Assembly (NCBI GenBank): GCA_040403495.1
Contig: JBBAKM010000001.1
Coordinates: 62,001 to 126,000 of the forward strand
Source: JABMMZ01 sp040403495
GTDB lineage: Bacteria > Bacteroidota > Bacteroidia > NS11-12g > UBA955
DNA length: 64,000 nucleotides
Direction of reading: 5' to 3'
Made by a program: the position numbers and the translations under genes. The stretch's first letter is position 1. The number at the start of each line of letters is the position of its first letter. Shown piece after piece: positions 18,153 to 27,319 of this stretch. The notes under the pieces are model-generated. The model did not search any database. It was not told the origin of the DNA and worked only from the letters and a program-made list of their open reading frames with translations.

Positions 18153-18914
18153 TTATAAAAAAGCGATCAGTTTCTCTAAGAATTCACTAGGATTATCGGC
18201 ATGTAACCAATGGCCCGCTTTAGAAACATTTTGGTAAGTCACGTTCTTGAAGTAAGATTCTATATAGGGTTTGTCTTCTTCTTTCAAATAATTAGAATTT
18301 TCGCCTAATATAAATAGAGTAGGGATGTTATTGGTTTGGCTAAAATGTAATGCCCCAATAATTTCTGGATAAGCTTGTTCTATTGCATTGATATTGCATT
18401 TTAGTTCAAATAAGCCGTTTTCATTACGCTCAATGTTTTTGGCTAAAAAAAGTCTAATGCCAATGTTTTGCTCATAAGAGAGTAATGCCTCATCGATGTC
18501 TTTTCTTGATTGTAAAGTTGCCCATGGAAATTCTTTGAGTGCTTTAAAATAGGGAGTATGCCCAGCCACATAGGTTTTAGGTGCAATATCAGCCACTATC
18601 AATTTTGAAATTCTTTCTGGAAATTGGTGTGCAGTCCACATGGCAGTTTTGCCACCCATACTATGGCCTAAAAGAATAAATTGATTAACCCCTAAATCGT
18701 TTGCTAATTCAATAACATCCTCTGCCATTAATTGGTAGCTCATTTCATTTGCATGAGGTGATTTGCCGTGATTCCGAGCATCAATAGTGTAAACAATATA
18801 GTGTTCAGCAAGTACTTTGGCTATGTTATGCCAATTGTCCAACATGCCAAAAATGCCATGAAGAATAAATAGTGTTTCTCCTGTGTTCCCGTATTGTTTG
18901 TAGTGAAGCTTCAT
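18153..18914 (-). CDS. Alpha/beta hydrolase (YbfF-like esterase)
   Basis: 253 residues. Oxyanion region LFILHGIFGMLDNW, nucleophile elbow GHSMGG, Asp in FILGENSNY and a late His in KAGHWLHADNP complete the fold. The Asn after GE in the acid position needs care, but an alternative Asp lies nearby. It starts 8 bases after sucA, so it is probably in the same transcript. Substrate unknown. Confidence 0.85.
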   Translation of the reverse strand: MKLHYKQYGNTGETLFILHGIFGMLDNWHNIAKVLAEHYIVYTIDARNHGKSPHANEMSYQLMAEDVIELANDLGVNQFILLGHSMGGKTAMWTAHQFPERISKLIVADIAPKTYVAGHTPYFKALKEFPWATLQSRKDIDEALLSYEQNIGIRLFLAKNIERNENGLFELKCNINAIEQAYPEIIGALHFSQTNNIPTLFILGENSNYLKEEDKPYIESYFKNVTYQNVSKAGHWLHADNPSEFLEKLIAFL

Positions 18915-18922
18915 TTGAGAAA

Positions 18923-21634
18923 CTAGGCAAAAGCTTCGTTTATGATTGCGGCTTGTTCCTTGTCATGCGTTTTTTTGTAGCCTGTGGCTGGACTTGCACT
19001 GCTTTTTCTGCCAATGTATCTAAGTGTAAATGGTAATTCATAACGACTGAAATGCATCCATGTACCCATGTTTCTTGGCTCTTCCTGAACCCATACAAAT
19101 TCTGCATTTGAGTATAATTCATAAATTTCAGCCAATTGTTTCTCAGGTAAAGGGAACAGCTGTTCAATGCGAACTATTGCAATGTTTTTGATTTTCTCAA
19201 CTTGTTGTTTTTCCAATAAGTCGTAATAGATTTTACCAGAACATAAAACCACTCTTTTTACTTTTTTTGATTCTACATAACTGTCATTGATTAGCTCTTG
19301 GAAACTTCCTTGAGCAAAGTCTTCAATTTGACTTACACACTGAGGGTGTCTCAATAAACTTTTTGGAGTCATGGCAATTAGAGGGACTCTGAAATCAGCT
19401 CTTTTTAATTGTCTTCTTAGTGCGTGGTAGTAATTGGCAGGTGTACTGCAATTGATTACTTGCATATTAAAACTAGCACATAATTGTAAGAATCTTTCCA
19501 AACGTGCCGATGAATGCTCTGGGCCTTGTCCTTCATAACCGTGTGGAAGCATCATTACTAAACCGCTGTATTGTGCCCATTTAGTACTTGCACTTGCTAT
19601 AAATTGGTCAATCATTATTTGAGCGCCATTGGCAAAATCACCAAATTGTGCTTCCCAAATGGTTAAATCATTGGGTGTTGTTACACTGTATCCATATTCA
19701 AAACCTAATGCAGCATATTCGCTTAACAATGAATTGTATACATTGAATTTGCCTTGGTTTTTACTGATATTTTGCAAAGGCACGTATTCTGTTTCTGAAT
19801 CTTCTTTTTTAATTAAAGCGTGTCTGTGACTGAAGGTGCCTCTTTCGCAATCTTGACCACATAATCTGATAGAATGCCCTTCGTCCAACAAGGTTGCATA
19901 AGCCATTAATTCACCCATGGCCCAGTCAAACTGATTTTCAGTTATCATTTTTAATCTACCTTGATACAATTGTTGTACTTTTTTGATTGGTAAATTGTTG
20001 TCAGGAATAGTATTGATACTGTGTGCCAATTCTTTCCAACGGTTTGCCTCAAATGTAGTATTGGTTGATTTTAGAAAATCCAATTCAGTAGGATAGTGGA
20101 AGTCTTTCCATAAATCATCAATTTTAGGTTTAGATTCAGGTGCTTTGTTTTGCTTTACATCATCGAGGGTTACTTGCAATAACGCCTTGAATTTTTCTTC
20201 CATTTCTTCAGCTATAGCTGCGTCTATATCGCCACGTGCAATGAGTTTTTCCTTGTAAATTTCGCGAGGATTAGCATGAGTTGCTATCAGTTTGTACAAC
20301 AATGGTTGGGTAAAACGAGGTTCGTCGCCTTCATTGTGACCATATTTTCTGTAACCTAACAAGTCGATAAAAACATCGCAATTGAATTGATTTCGGTAAG
20401 CCATTGCCATTTTAATGGTGTGAACCACCGCTTCAACATCGTCGCCATTCACATGGAAAATGGGGCAATTCGTTGTTTTTGCAACATCCGTACAGTATAT
20501 GCTTGTTCTGCTATCGGTATAATTGGTTGTAAATCCTATTTGATTGTTAGTCACTATGTGCATAGTACCACCAATTCTGTTGGCTTCCAAACCACTCATT
20601 TGAACCACTTCGTACACAATGCCTTGACCAGCAATGGCGGCATCACCATGTATTAAAATAGGGCAAATGCGGTTGATGTTGCCTTCGTAATGGTGGTCGA
20701 GTTTTGCTCTCACTATTCCTTTCACCACTGGATTTACAGCCTCAAGGTGAGAAGGGTTAGGTGCTAATTTTAATTTAACTTCTTTGTTGTGGTAAGTGTT
20801 TACCAGAGTAGTGTAACCCAAATGGTATTTTACATCACCTTCAAATTGGTCGTCTTGGAATACTTTCCCTTCAAATTCACTGAAAATATCAGAATAAGTT
20901 TTGTTGAAAATATTAGCCAATACATTTAATCTTCCACGATGTGCCATGCCCATTACAAACTCCTGAACGCCCAATTCTGCGCCGTAATGAATGACACTGT
21001 CAAGAGCGGGAATCAAACATTCCAAACCTTCCAAAGAAAATCTTTTTTGTCCGATGAACTTAGTGTGTAAAAAATTTTCGAATGCCGTTGCTTGGTTCAA
21101 TTTGTTCAAGCATTGTTTTTTTTCTTCAATCGTTAAATTCGGGATATTTTTGGTTGTTTCCATTAACTGGCGCAACCATTCTATTTTAACAGGGTCACCT
21201 ATGTGCATGTATTCAGCGCCAATACTTTCGCAGTAAGTGGTTTTAAGGTGTTGGATAATGTCTGATAGCTTGGCAGAACCAAGTCCTACATCATTTCCTG
21301 CATTGTATATGTTGTTAAGGTCGGCTTCAGACAAACCAAAATTGGCAAGGTTTAAAGTAGGAGAGTAGGTTCTTCTTTCTCTTACAGGATTGGTTTTAGT
21401 GAATAAATGACCTCTGGTACGGTAGGCATTTATTAAATTTAAAACATTGATTTCTTTAAGAGTATCATCGCTAACCCCACTTGCGCCATTGTTTGATTTG
21501 CCACTTCCAAAATCAAATCCTTCAAAGAATTTTTGCCATCCATATTCTACAGATGTACTGTCTTTTTGGTATTGTTTATATAAGTCGTCAATGAAGTTGA
21601 CATCAGCATTGCTTAGATAAGAGTTAGGCAGCAT
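18923..21634 (-). CDS. sucA: 2-oxoglutarate dehydrogenase E1 component
   Basis: 903 residues; thiamine-diphosphate-dependent decarboxylase of the TCA cycle. The N-terminus (NADVNFIDDLYKQYQKD... GWQKFFEGF) is the E2-docking segment. EFVMGMAHRGRLNVLAN, ILIHGDAAIAGQGIVYE and FHVNGDDVEAVV form the ThDP site, and IWEAQFGDFANGAQIMIDQFI is the transketolase-like C-terminal part. The E2 gene sucB, commonly next to it, is not adjacent here; an alpha/beta hydrolase follows instead. Confidence 0.96.
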   Translation of the reverse strand: MLPNSYLSNADVNFIDDLYKQYQKDSTSVEYGWQKFFEGFDFGSGKSNNGASGVSDDTLKEINVLNLINAYRTRGHLFTKTNPVRERRTYSPTLNLANFGLSEADLNNIYNAGNDVGLGSAKLSDIIQHLKTTYCESIGAEYMHIGDPVKIEWLRQLMETTKNIPNLTIEEKKQCLNKLNQATAFENFLHTKFIGQKRFSLEGLECLIPALDSVIHYGAELGVQEFVMGMAHRGRLNVLANIFNKTYSDIFSEFEGKVFQDDQFEGDVKYHLGYTTLVNTYHNKEVKLKLAPNPSHLEAVNPVVKGIVRAKLDHHYEGNINRICPILIHGDAAIAGQGIVYEVVQMSGLEANRIGGTMHIVTNNQIGFTTNYTDSRTSIYCTDVAKTTNCPIFHVNGDDVEAVVHTIKMAMAYRNQFNCDVFIDLLGYRKYGHNEGDEPRFTQPLLYKLIATHANPREIYKEKLIARGDIDAAIAEEMEEKFKALLQVTLDDVKQNKAPESKPKIDDLWKDFHYPTELDFLKSTNTTFEANRWKELAHSINTIPDNNLPIKKVQQLYQGRLKMITENQFDWAMGELMAYATLLDEGHSIRLCGQDCERGTFSHRHALIKKEDSETEYVPLQNISKNQGKFNVYNSLLSEYAALGFEYGYSVTTPNDLTIWEAQFGDFANGAQIMIDQFIASASTKWAQYSGLVMMLPHGYEGQGPEHSSARLERFLQLCASFNMQVINCSTPANYYHALRRQLKRADFRVPLIAMTPKSLLRHPQCVSQIEDFAQGSFQELINDSYVESKKVKRVVLCSGKIYYDLLEKQQVEKIKNIAIVRIEQLFPLPEKQLAEIYELYSNAEFVWVQEEPRNMGTWMHFSRYELPFTLRYIGRKSSASPATGYKKTHDKEQAAIINEAFA

Positions 21635-21649
21635 ATTTTATATTTTTTG

Positions 21650-21657
21650 CAAATTTA
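21650..21657 (-). promoter_or_regulatory. sucA -7 element
   Basis: TAAATTTG on the minus strand, about 15 bases upstream of the sucA ATG, matches TAnnTTTG. Confidence 0.55.
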
Positions 21658-21737
21658 ATGTTTTTCTAAAATAGATAAAGAAATCTTTTTGTAAAGTTGA
21701 ACCTATTTGTAAAACGAATATTAAGTATATTTAAAAC

Positions 21738-21770
21738 GAAAAAAGCCCTTTAATTGTATAAAGGGCTTTA
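21738..21770 (-). terminator. Terminator after the beta-barrel gene
   Basis: The inverted repeat AAAGCCCTTT / AAAGGGCTTT with a 7-8 base loop is followed on the minus strand by TTTTTTC. It lies about 60 bases after the stop of the gene at 21827 and insulates sucA. Confidence 0.8.
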
Positions 21771-21826
21771 AAATTATTGGGTAAATTTTTTGAGTTTTGC
21801 TTTTTTACTCAGGGAAATATTTTAAA

Positions 21827-22555
21827 TTATTTAAATTTTTCTAAACTAAAATTATAACGAATTCCTAATGTTAGATTACTAACACTAGGTCTCATTTCTG
21901 CAAATGGATTTTGTAGTAACCCACAGTTATAATAAAAAGTTTCCATCCTAACATCATAATTTACAGTTCTGTATAAATAACCAATATTCGCTGTAATTCT
22001 TTTATTTAATTTATAATTTAAATTTATCAAACCATAATAACCAATTTTTCTTTCTTTAAAATTGCTTGTATTTAAGTAAAATCCAGGATCATTAGGGTTG
22101 TTACATTCAAAATAATCAACAATACGATCTCTTCTTGAAAACAAAGAGTATGAAGTGTTAGAAACGCCAAACTCTGTTCTCAAACTAAACTTGTCGTTTA
22201 TTTTTTTTTCAACTCCAATGCCTAAGCCATAAACATCTGCCCTTAATCTTACAGATGAGTATGCTTCTATAGCAGGTTTTTCAACAAAATTTCCTCTGTA
22301 GAGTACATTAGTCAAATTAGTGTAAAATGGATTAATGCTTATTGAGTAATTTTTTATTTTAGCCACACGAAAGCTTAATTTTAAATTAATTCCCCTTTGG
22401 TCGATTTTAAATGTATTTAATTTTTTTGTAGGAGATTTAAAGTAACTAATTTCGAAAAAATGAATTCTATTGCTATCATTGTTTAAATTGCTGCAAAATG
22501 AATTATCAATTTTCACTAGAAATAAACAAGCGATAAGTAAATATTTCTTTGCCAT
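21827..22555 (-). CDS. Predicted outer-membrane beta-barrel protein
   Basis: 242 residues with a signal peptide (MAKKYLLIACLFLVKIDNSFCS) and amphipathic strands to the end, finishing SNLTLGIRYNFSLEKF, as in Bacteroidota barrels. I chose the ATG at 22555 because a clean signal sequence begins there. An in-frame ATG at 22582 is possible and lies just after a TAAACTTG box, which would give a nearly leaderless transcript. No function recognised. Confidence 0.6.
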   Translation of the reverse strand: MAKKYLLIACLFLVKIDNSFCSNLNNDSNRIHFFEISYFKSPTKKLNTFKIDQRGINLKLSFRVAKIKNYSISINPFYTNLTNVLYRGNFVEKPAIEAYSSVRLRADVYGLGIGVEKKINDKFSLRTEFGVSNTSYSLFSRRDRIVDYFECNNPNDPGFYLNTSNFKERKIGYYGLINLNYKLNKRITANIGYLYRTVNYDVRMETFYYNCGLLQNPFAEMRPSVSNLTLGIRYNFSLEKFK

Positions 22556-22690
22556 ATTGAATTTTGATAATATTAATGCCATTTTGCAAGTTTAAGTTTT
22601 TTTTAGAGAGCTGACAAATTAAAAATTTAATTGAATTTTGACAAAAAGCAACAATAAAGTGACTTAGCAAACAAAAGAAAAGGACTAGTT

Positions 22691-23665
22691 CTATTTTTTA
22701 CGCAAAATCACAAATTCCAAAAGGGCTTCTAAGCTAGCGCGGCTTTCATTGTCAGGCATTTCTTGTAAAATGCTCAGCGCTTTGTTTTTATGGTCAATCA
22801 TTTGCTGTTGGGCATATTCAAATCCCCCTTTTTCTTTGACAAATTGAAGGACTTCTGCAACTTTTTTCTTGTTGGTGTTTTTGTTTTTAATCAGGTAGAT
22901 AATGTGTTTTCTTTCAGATGAGTCCGACTGATTCAATGCATGAATTAGTGGTAAGGTCATCTTTTTTTCTTTGATATCCAATCCTGTAGGTTTGCCTACA
23001 TTGTTATCACCGTAGTCGAACAAGTCGTCTTTTATTTGAAAAGCAATACCGGTATGTTCCCCAAATAAGCGCATTTTTTCGATAATGATGCTGTCTGCAT
23101 TGGCAGCCGCAGCACCTATAGCACAACAACTGGCAATAAGCGAAGCTGTTTTTTTGGTTATAATGTCGTAATAAACTTCCTCTGTAATGTCTAATCTGCG
23201 TGCTTTCTCAAGTTGGAGTAACTCGCCTTCACTCATTTTTTTTACACTTTCGCTTACTATTTTCAATAAGTCAAAGTCACCATTGTCAATGGATAAAAGC
23301 AGGCCTTTTGCCAGTAAATAGTCACCCACTAAAACGGCAATTTTGTTTTTCCAAAGGGCATTAATACTAAAAAAACCCCTTCTCATGTCGCTACCATCTA
23401 CTACATCATCATGTACCAAAGTGGCAGTGTGTAACAATTCAATTAAGCTAGCACCTCGGTATGTTCTTTCATTGATTTCGCCATGAAGTTTTGAGCAAAA
23501 AAGCACAAACATTGGTCGCACTAACTTCCCTTTTCGTTTGACAATGTAGTTCATTATCGTATTTAGCAAAGGCACAGAAGTTTTCATGCTTTGACTAAAA
23601 GTGCTCTCAAAGGCTGTTAAATCTGAGTTTATAGGCTTCTTTATCTCATCAATCGATAATTCCAA
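22691..23665 (-). CDS. Polyprenyl diphosphate synthase (long-chain, IspB-like)
   Basis: 324 residues; elongates isoprenoid diphosphates, probably for the menaquinone side chain. It carries both aspartate-rich motifs, HDDVVDGSDMRRG (first) and IKDDLFDYGDN (second), plus GKLVRPMFVLF near the N-terminus. Chain length cannot be read off with certainty. It is divergent from pgk, with both promoters in the 78-base gap. Confidence 0.92.
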   Translation of the reverse strand: MELSIDEIKKPINSDLTAFESTFSQSMKTSVPLLNTIMNYIVKRKGKLVRPMFVLFCSKLHGEINERTYRGASLIELLHTATLVHDDVVDGSDMRRGFFSINALWKNKIAVLVGDYLLAKGLLLSIDNGDFDLLKIVSESVKKMSEGELLQLEKARRLDITEEVYYDIITKKTASLIASCCAIGAAAANADSIIIEKMRLFGEHTGIAFQIKDDLFDYGDNNVGKPTGLDIKEKKMTLPLIHALNQSDSSERKHIIYLIKNKNTNKKKVAEVLQFVKEKGGFEYAQQQMIDHKNKALSILQEMPDNESRASLEALLEFVILRKK

Positions 23666-23710
23666 AGTGTATTTTTTTCGTTTTGCAAATTAAACAATAA
23701 TATTTTAACT

Positions 23711-23718
23711 TATTTTTG
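23711..23718 (+). promoter_or_regulatory. pgk -7 element
   Basis: TATTTTTG matches TAnnTTTG and lies 25 bases before the pgk ATG. Confidence 0.5.
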
Positions 23719-23743
23719 TGGCCTCATAAAAATATTTAATTAA

Positions 23744-24949
23744 ATGTTAACAATCAACGATTTTAATTTCAAAAACGAAAAAGTATTAATCCGTGTCGAT
23801 TTCAATGTGCCTTTAGATACTCATTTTAATATTAGTGATGATTCTAGAATGAGAGCAACGATTCCCACCATCCAAAAAATTCTTAATGACGGTGGTTCTT
23901 GTATATTAATGAGCCATTTAGGTCGTCCTAAGGAAGGTCCTGCAGATAAGTTTTCGCTGCGCCATATTGTTGATAGATTAAAAGAATTGACCAATACTGT
24001 TGTGCATTTTGCCCCCGATTGTATAGGCGATGAGGCACTTTCTTTGAGTGCTAATCTTAAAAATGGTGAAATATTGCTCTTAGAAAATTTGAGATTTTAC
24101 AAAGAAGAAGAAAAAGGTGACTTAGCATTTGCTCAAAAATTAGCAAACTTAGGAACTTTTTATGTCAATGATGCATTTGGTACAGCCCACCGTGCCCATG
24201 CCTCAACTTCTATTATCGCTCGCTTTTTTAATGGTAAAAAATGTTTTGGTTATGTAATGGCCAATGAAATAGCCAATGCTAAAAAAGTGTTGGACAATCC
24301 ACAACGCCCTTTTACAGCCATAGTTGGAGGAGCTAAAGTGTCCGATAAATTATTGATTATAGAAAATTTAATGCAAATTGCAGACACAATAATTGTGGGT
24401 GGTGGCATGGCATACACGTTTGCCAAAGCAATGGGTGGTGCCATAGGTAGTTCACTTTGCGAAGACGATAGAATGCCGTTGACCCTAGAACTGATAGAAA
24501 AAGCAAAAGCCAAAGGCGTTAAATTATTGCTACCCGAGGACAGTAAAATTGCCAATAAATTTGCCAATGATGCTGAAACCTCTTTTTGTAACAATGATGT
24601 TATTCCTGATGGGTTTATGGGATTAGACATTGGACCTAAAGCCATTGCTGCATTTACCAAAGAAATAGAAGCTTCTCAAACCGTTTTGTGGAATGGGCCA
24701 ATGGGCGTATTTGAAATGTCAAATTTTGAAAATGGAACCAAATCTGTGGCTAATTCTGTAGCAAGTGTTACACAAAAAGGTGGCTTTAGCTTAATAGGTG
24801 GTGGAGACAGTGCCGCTGCAATATACCAATTTGGATTGGCAGACAAAGTAAGTTATGTCTCAACAGGTGGTGGTGCCTTATTGGAGTATTTCGAAGGTAA
24901 AGTATTGCCCGGAATTCAAGCCATCAATGAAGAACAAGCCGAAGCTTAG
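23744..24949 (+). CDS. pgk: Phosphoglycerate kinase
   Basis: 401 residues, full length. Motifs: RVDFNVPLD at about 17, LMSHLGRPKEGP, LLLENLRFYKEEEKGD, GGAKVSDKLLIIENLM, LWNGPMGVFE and the nucleotide-binding GGGDSAAAI near the C-terminus. It makes ATP from 1,3-bisphosphoglycerate in glycolysis. The pyrR-like gene follows after 36 bases, probably co-transcribed. Confidence 0.97.
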   Translation: MLTINDFNFKNEKVLIRVDFNVPLDTHFNISDDSRMRATIPTIQKILNDGGSCILMSHLGRPKEGPADKFSLRHIVDRLKELTNTVVHFAPDCIGDEALSLSANLKNGEILLLENLRFYKEEEKGDLAFAQKLANLGTFYVNDAFGTAHRAHASTSIIARFFNGKKCFGYVMANEIANAKKVLDNPQRPFTAIVGGAKVSDKLLIIENLMQIADTIIVGGGMAYTFAKAMGGAIGSSLCEDDRMPLTLELIEKAKAKGVKLLLPEDSKIANKFANDAETSFCNNDVIPDGFMGLDIGPKAIAAFTKEIEASQTVLWNGPMGVFEMSNFENGTKSVANSVASVTQKGGFSLIGGGDSAAAIYQFGLADKVSYVSTGGGALLEYFEGKVLPGIQAINEEQAEA

Positions 24950-24985
24950 TTTTTGTAAAATATTTTATTTAAGTTTGAATCGTCT

Positions 24986-25489
24986 ATGAGTCAGTCAGCA
25001 ATTATTCTTAATCACCAACAAATTACCCATAAAATCAAACGATTGGCGTGGCAAATTTATGAGGATAATATGGAGTCGAAACAACTTTATATTGCCGGTG
25101 TGGACAACCGAGGGATGTACTTGGCTGAACAAATTGCCAATGAACTCCGATTGATAAGTGACCTCAAAGTGGAGTTAATCAATATTGTAATTGATAGAAA
25201 CAATTTTGAACCTTCGTTCTACTCGGAATGTAATATTGCAGACATCAAAGAGCAATCTTTGGTGGTAGTGGATGATGTGCTCAATACTGGCAAAACATTG
25301 ATTTCGGCTTTTTTACCACTCTTGCAAAGACAAGTTGCCAAAATTAGAATAGCTGTTTTAGCCTCAAGAAGTTACAGAGCCTTTCCTGTAAAGGCAGATT
25401 TTGTGGGCATAAGCATGGCAACTACAATCCAAGAACATCTTTTGTTTGATGATTCTAATCCGCAAGACTTGAAGCTAATTTTAAACTAA
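24986..25489 (+). CDS. pyrR: PyrR-like phosphoribosyltransferase
   Basis: 167 residues. The PRPP-binding loop VVVDDVLNTGKTL and the upstream YIAGVDNRGMYLAEQIANEL align with PyrR, the uracil phosphoribosyltransferase that in Gram-positives also attenuates the pyr operon. C-terminal FPVKADFVGISMAT is also PyrR-like. No pyr genes or attenuator-like RNA were seen here, so an RNA-binding role is unsupported; a purine or pyrimidine salvage enzyme is the safer reading. Confidence 0.78.
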   Translation: MSQSAIILNHQQITHKIKRLAWQIYEDNMESKQLYIAGVDNRGMYLAEQIANELRLISDLKVELINIVIDRNNFEPSFYSECNIADIKEQSLVVVDDVLNTGKTLISAFLPLLQRQVAKIRIAVLASRSYRAFPVKADFVGISMATTIQEHLLFDDSNPQDLKLILN

Positions 25490-25594
25490 CTGATTTCTTT
25501 TGCCTTTTATAAAGGTTTAAAGTAAAACATGATGCAAGTCATTTTAATTGACTTGATTGTACGCTTACATTTGTGGCAACAAATATTTATTAAT

Positions 25595-25801
25595 ATGAAA
25601 AAAAATATGGGAACCGCAGACAGAGTTATCAGAGTGATAATAGCCACAATGATGGCAGTATTGTATTTTAATGGAACAGTATCGGGGACATTGGGTATTG
25701 TTTTGTTAATATTATCTATTATTTTTGTACTCACAAGTTTAGTTAGTTTTTGCCCTTTGTACAAACCTTTTGGCATCAACACTTGTTCAGTAAAAAAATA
25801 A
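25595..25801 (+). CDS. DUF2892-like small membrane protein
   Basis: 68 residues: a short charged start (KKNMGTADRVIRVI), two hydrophobic helices and a cysteine-containing end (SFCPLYKPFGINTCS). This is the pattern of the DUF2892/YgaP membrane domain, often linked to sulfur or rhodanese proteins. I start at ATG 25595 because TACATTTG (-7) lies between it and the longer in-frame ATG at 25529. Confidence 0.75.
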   Translation: MKKNMGTADRVIRVIIATMMAVLYFNGTVSGTLGIVLLILSIIFVLTSLVSFCPLYKPFGINTCSVKK

Positions 25802-25817
25802 AAAGAAATATTTAAAA

Positions 25818-26255
25818 ATGAAGTCAATCTTATTCTATCTCAGTTTAATTGTCATCACATTTTCCTCTTGTTCAAAAGACGATGATGCCAAATCAACTAC
25901 TCAAATTAACAGCAATGTACAGTCAGGAACTTGGCGCATTACACGCTACATCGATTCTCAAGTAGATGAAACCAGTAATTTCGCTGGTTATAATTTTACT
26001 TTCCAGTCAAACGGTATCGTTTATGCAACAAAAGGAGGCGTTACTTATACAGGTTCTTGGAGTATTACAGATAGCAATAGCAAAGATGACAGTCAAGATG
26101 ATTTAGATTTTAATCTTTATTTTGATTTAAGCAATGACTTTGAAGGTTTAAACGATGATTGGGATTTTATATCACAGTCTGCTAATAAAATTGAATTGTT
26201 AGATGTAAGCGGAGGAAGCGGTGAAACTGATTACTTAACATTCGAGAAAAATTAA
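25818..26255 (+). CDS. Small lipoprotein, lipocalin-like
   Basis: 145 residues. The signal SLIVITFSSC ends in a lipobox Cys, followed by an acidic linker and a beta-rich domain with GTWRITRYID, FTFQSNGIVYA and GSWSI, resembling the short lipocalin-like lipoproteins common in Bacteroidota. It comes 16 bases after the DUF2892-like gene and ahead of a strong terminator. A second protein of this kind lies at 34129. Confidence 0.65.
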   Translation: MKSILFYLSLIVITFSSCSKDDDAKSTTQINSNVQSGTWRITRYIDSQVDETSNFAGYNFTFQSNGIVYATKGGVTYTGSWSITDSNSKDDSQDDLDFNLYFDLSNDFEGLNDDWDFISQSANKIELLDVSGGSGETDYLTFEKN

Positions 26256-26272
26256 TATTAAGATTCAATCAA

Positions 26273-26306
26273 AAAAAAATCCCCATCCCAAAATGGGGAT
26301 TTTTTA
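26273..26306 (+). terminator. Terminator after the lipoprotein gene
   Basis: AAAAATCCCCAT / ATGGGGATTTTT with loop CCCAAA, followed by T's. It closes the pgk-side transcript. Confidence 0.9.
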
Positions 26307-26459
26307 TTTATCAGTGGTTTGAATTTTTTAAAAATAGGGGTTTACATTAAAGAAGTGCTTGTAATGGGAATTGCAATTCCCAAATTACACCAAAAGTTTT
26401 GGATGTGGATTGTAAAGTAAGGTTTCTTCGTTTTCTAAAGTCAATCTGAATCGATTGGC
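26307..26459. other. Intergenic, nothing recognised
   Basis: About 150 bases between a terminator and the end of the inositol-phosphatase gene. There is a weak palindromic stretch (GGGAATTGCAATTCCC at about 26368-26383), which could serve as the minus-strand terminator stem but lacks a clear T-run. Confidence 0.4.
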
Positions 26460-27251
26460 TTATTTGAAATTAGATTGCACCAACTGATTCAAAATTGCAT
26501 TGACAGGGACATTGCCTGCCGTAATACTTTTGCCAAACAGGAAATTGTTTTCGCCTTTAAAATCATAAACAGTGCCTCCTGCTTCTTGCACCAATAAACA
26601 CCCTGCCGCCACATCCCAAGCATGTAGGCCCGTTTCAAAAAAAGCATCAAACTTTCCGCACGCCACATAAGCCAAGTCAACCGCTGCAGAGCCTAATCGT
26701 CTCAATCCATGCGTGTTTTTCATTAAGTAGGTTAGGGTTTTAATATAAGCCTCCATTTGGTCAAACTCATAGTATGGAAAGCCCGTTGCTATTAAAGATT
26801 GCGATAACTCACTTGTTTTAGTAACACTTATTTTTTCGCCATTACACCAAGCGCCCCCATTTTGCCAAGCCGTAAACAGGTCTTTTTTACCCATTTCATA
26901 AACCACGCCTATTAAAATTTCATTGCCTTTGGCAAGTGCAATACTAATACTGTAAACAGGTAAGTTGTGAATGAAATTGGTCGTGCCATCTAGTGGGTCA
27001 ATAATCCAAACAAGTTCAGTATTCAGCTGTTCAACAGTGTTTTCTTCGGTTATAAAACCTGCTTCGGGAACTATTTTTTTTAATCCCTCCACCAGTTGTT
27101 TTTCGGCTTCAATATCCACAAAACTTACCAATTGGTTGAGCCCCTTTTCTACCACAACGGCAGGGTCAAAATTCAGTCTTTGTTGTATAATATTTGCACC
27201 TACTTCTTTGCACAGGTTCCCGACTTCAATGCTTAGTTTCTCAAGATTCAT
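26460..27251 (-). CDS. Inositol monophosphatase family protein (SuhB/CysQ-like)
   Basis: 263 residues. Metal-binding motif WIIDPLDGTTNFIHNLPVY, upstream Glu in GFITEENT and the C-terminal WDVAAGCLLVQEAGG are diagnostic of the family. Substrates in bacteria range from inositol phosphates to 3'-phosphoadenosine 5'-phosphate; I cannot choose. It is divergent from gpmI. Confidence 0.9.
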   Translation of the reverse strand: MNLEKLSIEVGNLCKEVGANIIQQRLNFDPAVVVEKGLNQLVSFVDIEAEKQLVEGLKKIVPEAGFITEENTVEQLNTELVWIIDPLDGTTNFIHNLPVYSISIALAKGNEILIGVVYEMGKKDLFTAWQNGGAWCNGEKISVTKTSELSQSLIATGFPYYEFDQMEAYIKTLTYLMKNTHGLRRLGSAAVDLAYVACGKFDAFFETGLHAWDVAAGCLLVQEAGGTVYDFKGENNFLFGKSITAGNVPVNAILNQLVQSNFK

Positions 27252-27307
27252 TTTGCAAATTTAAAGGAATAAAAACGACTTTCTATTCGGATATCAAAAC
27301 GGAGTAA

Positions 27308-27315
27308 TATCTTTG
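27308..27315 (+). promoter_or_regulatory. gpmI -7 element, near-leaderless
   Basis: TATCTTTG only 4 bases before the ATG at 27320. The predicted transcription start is at or within a few bases of the start codon. Confidence 0.6.
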
Positions 27316-27319
27316 TAAC

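Noticed and set aside
24250..24660. 136-codon minus-strand frame inside pgk
   Set aside because: Shadow of a highly conserved gene in the opposite frame; no start context or family.
24986..25489. Pyrimidine attenuator near the PyrR-like gene
   Set aside because: No antiterminator/terminator pair and no pyr genes in the region.
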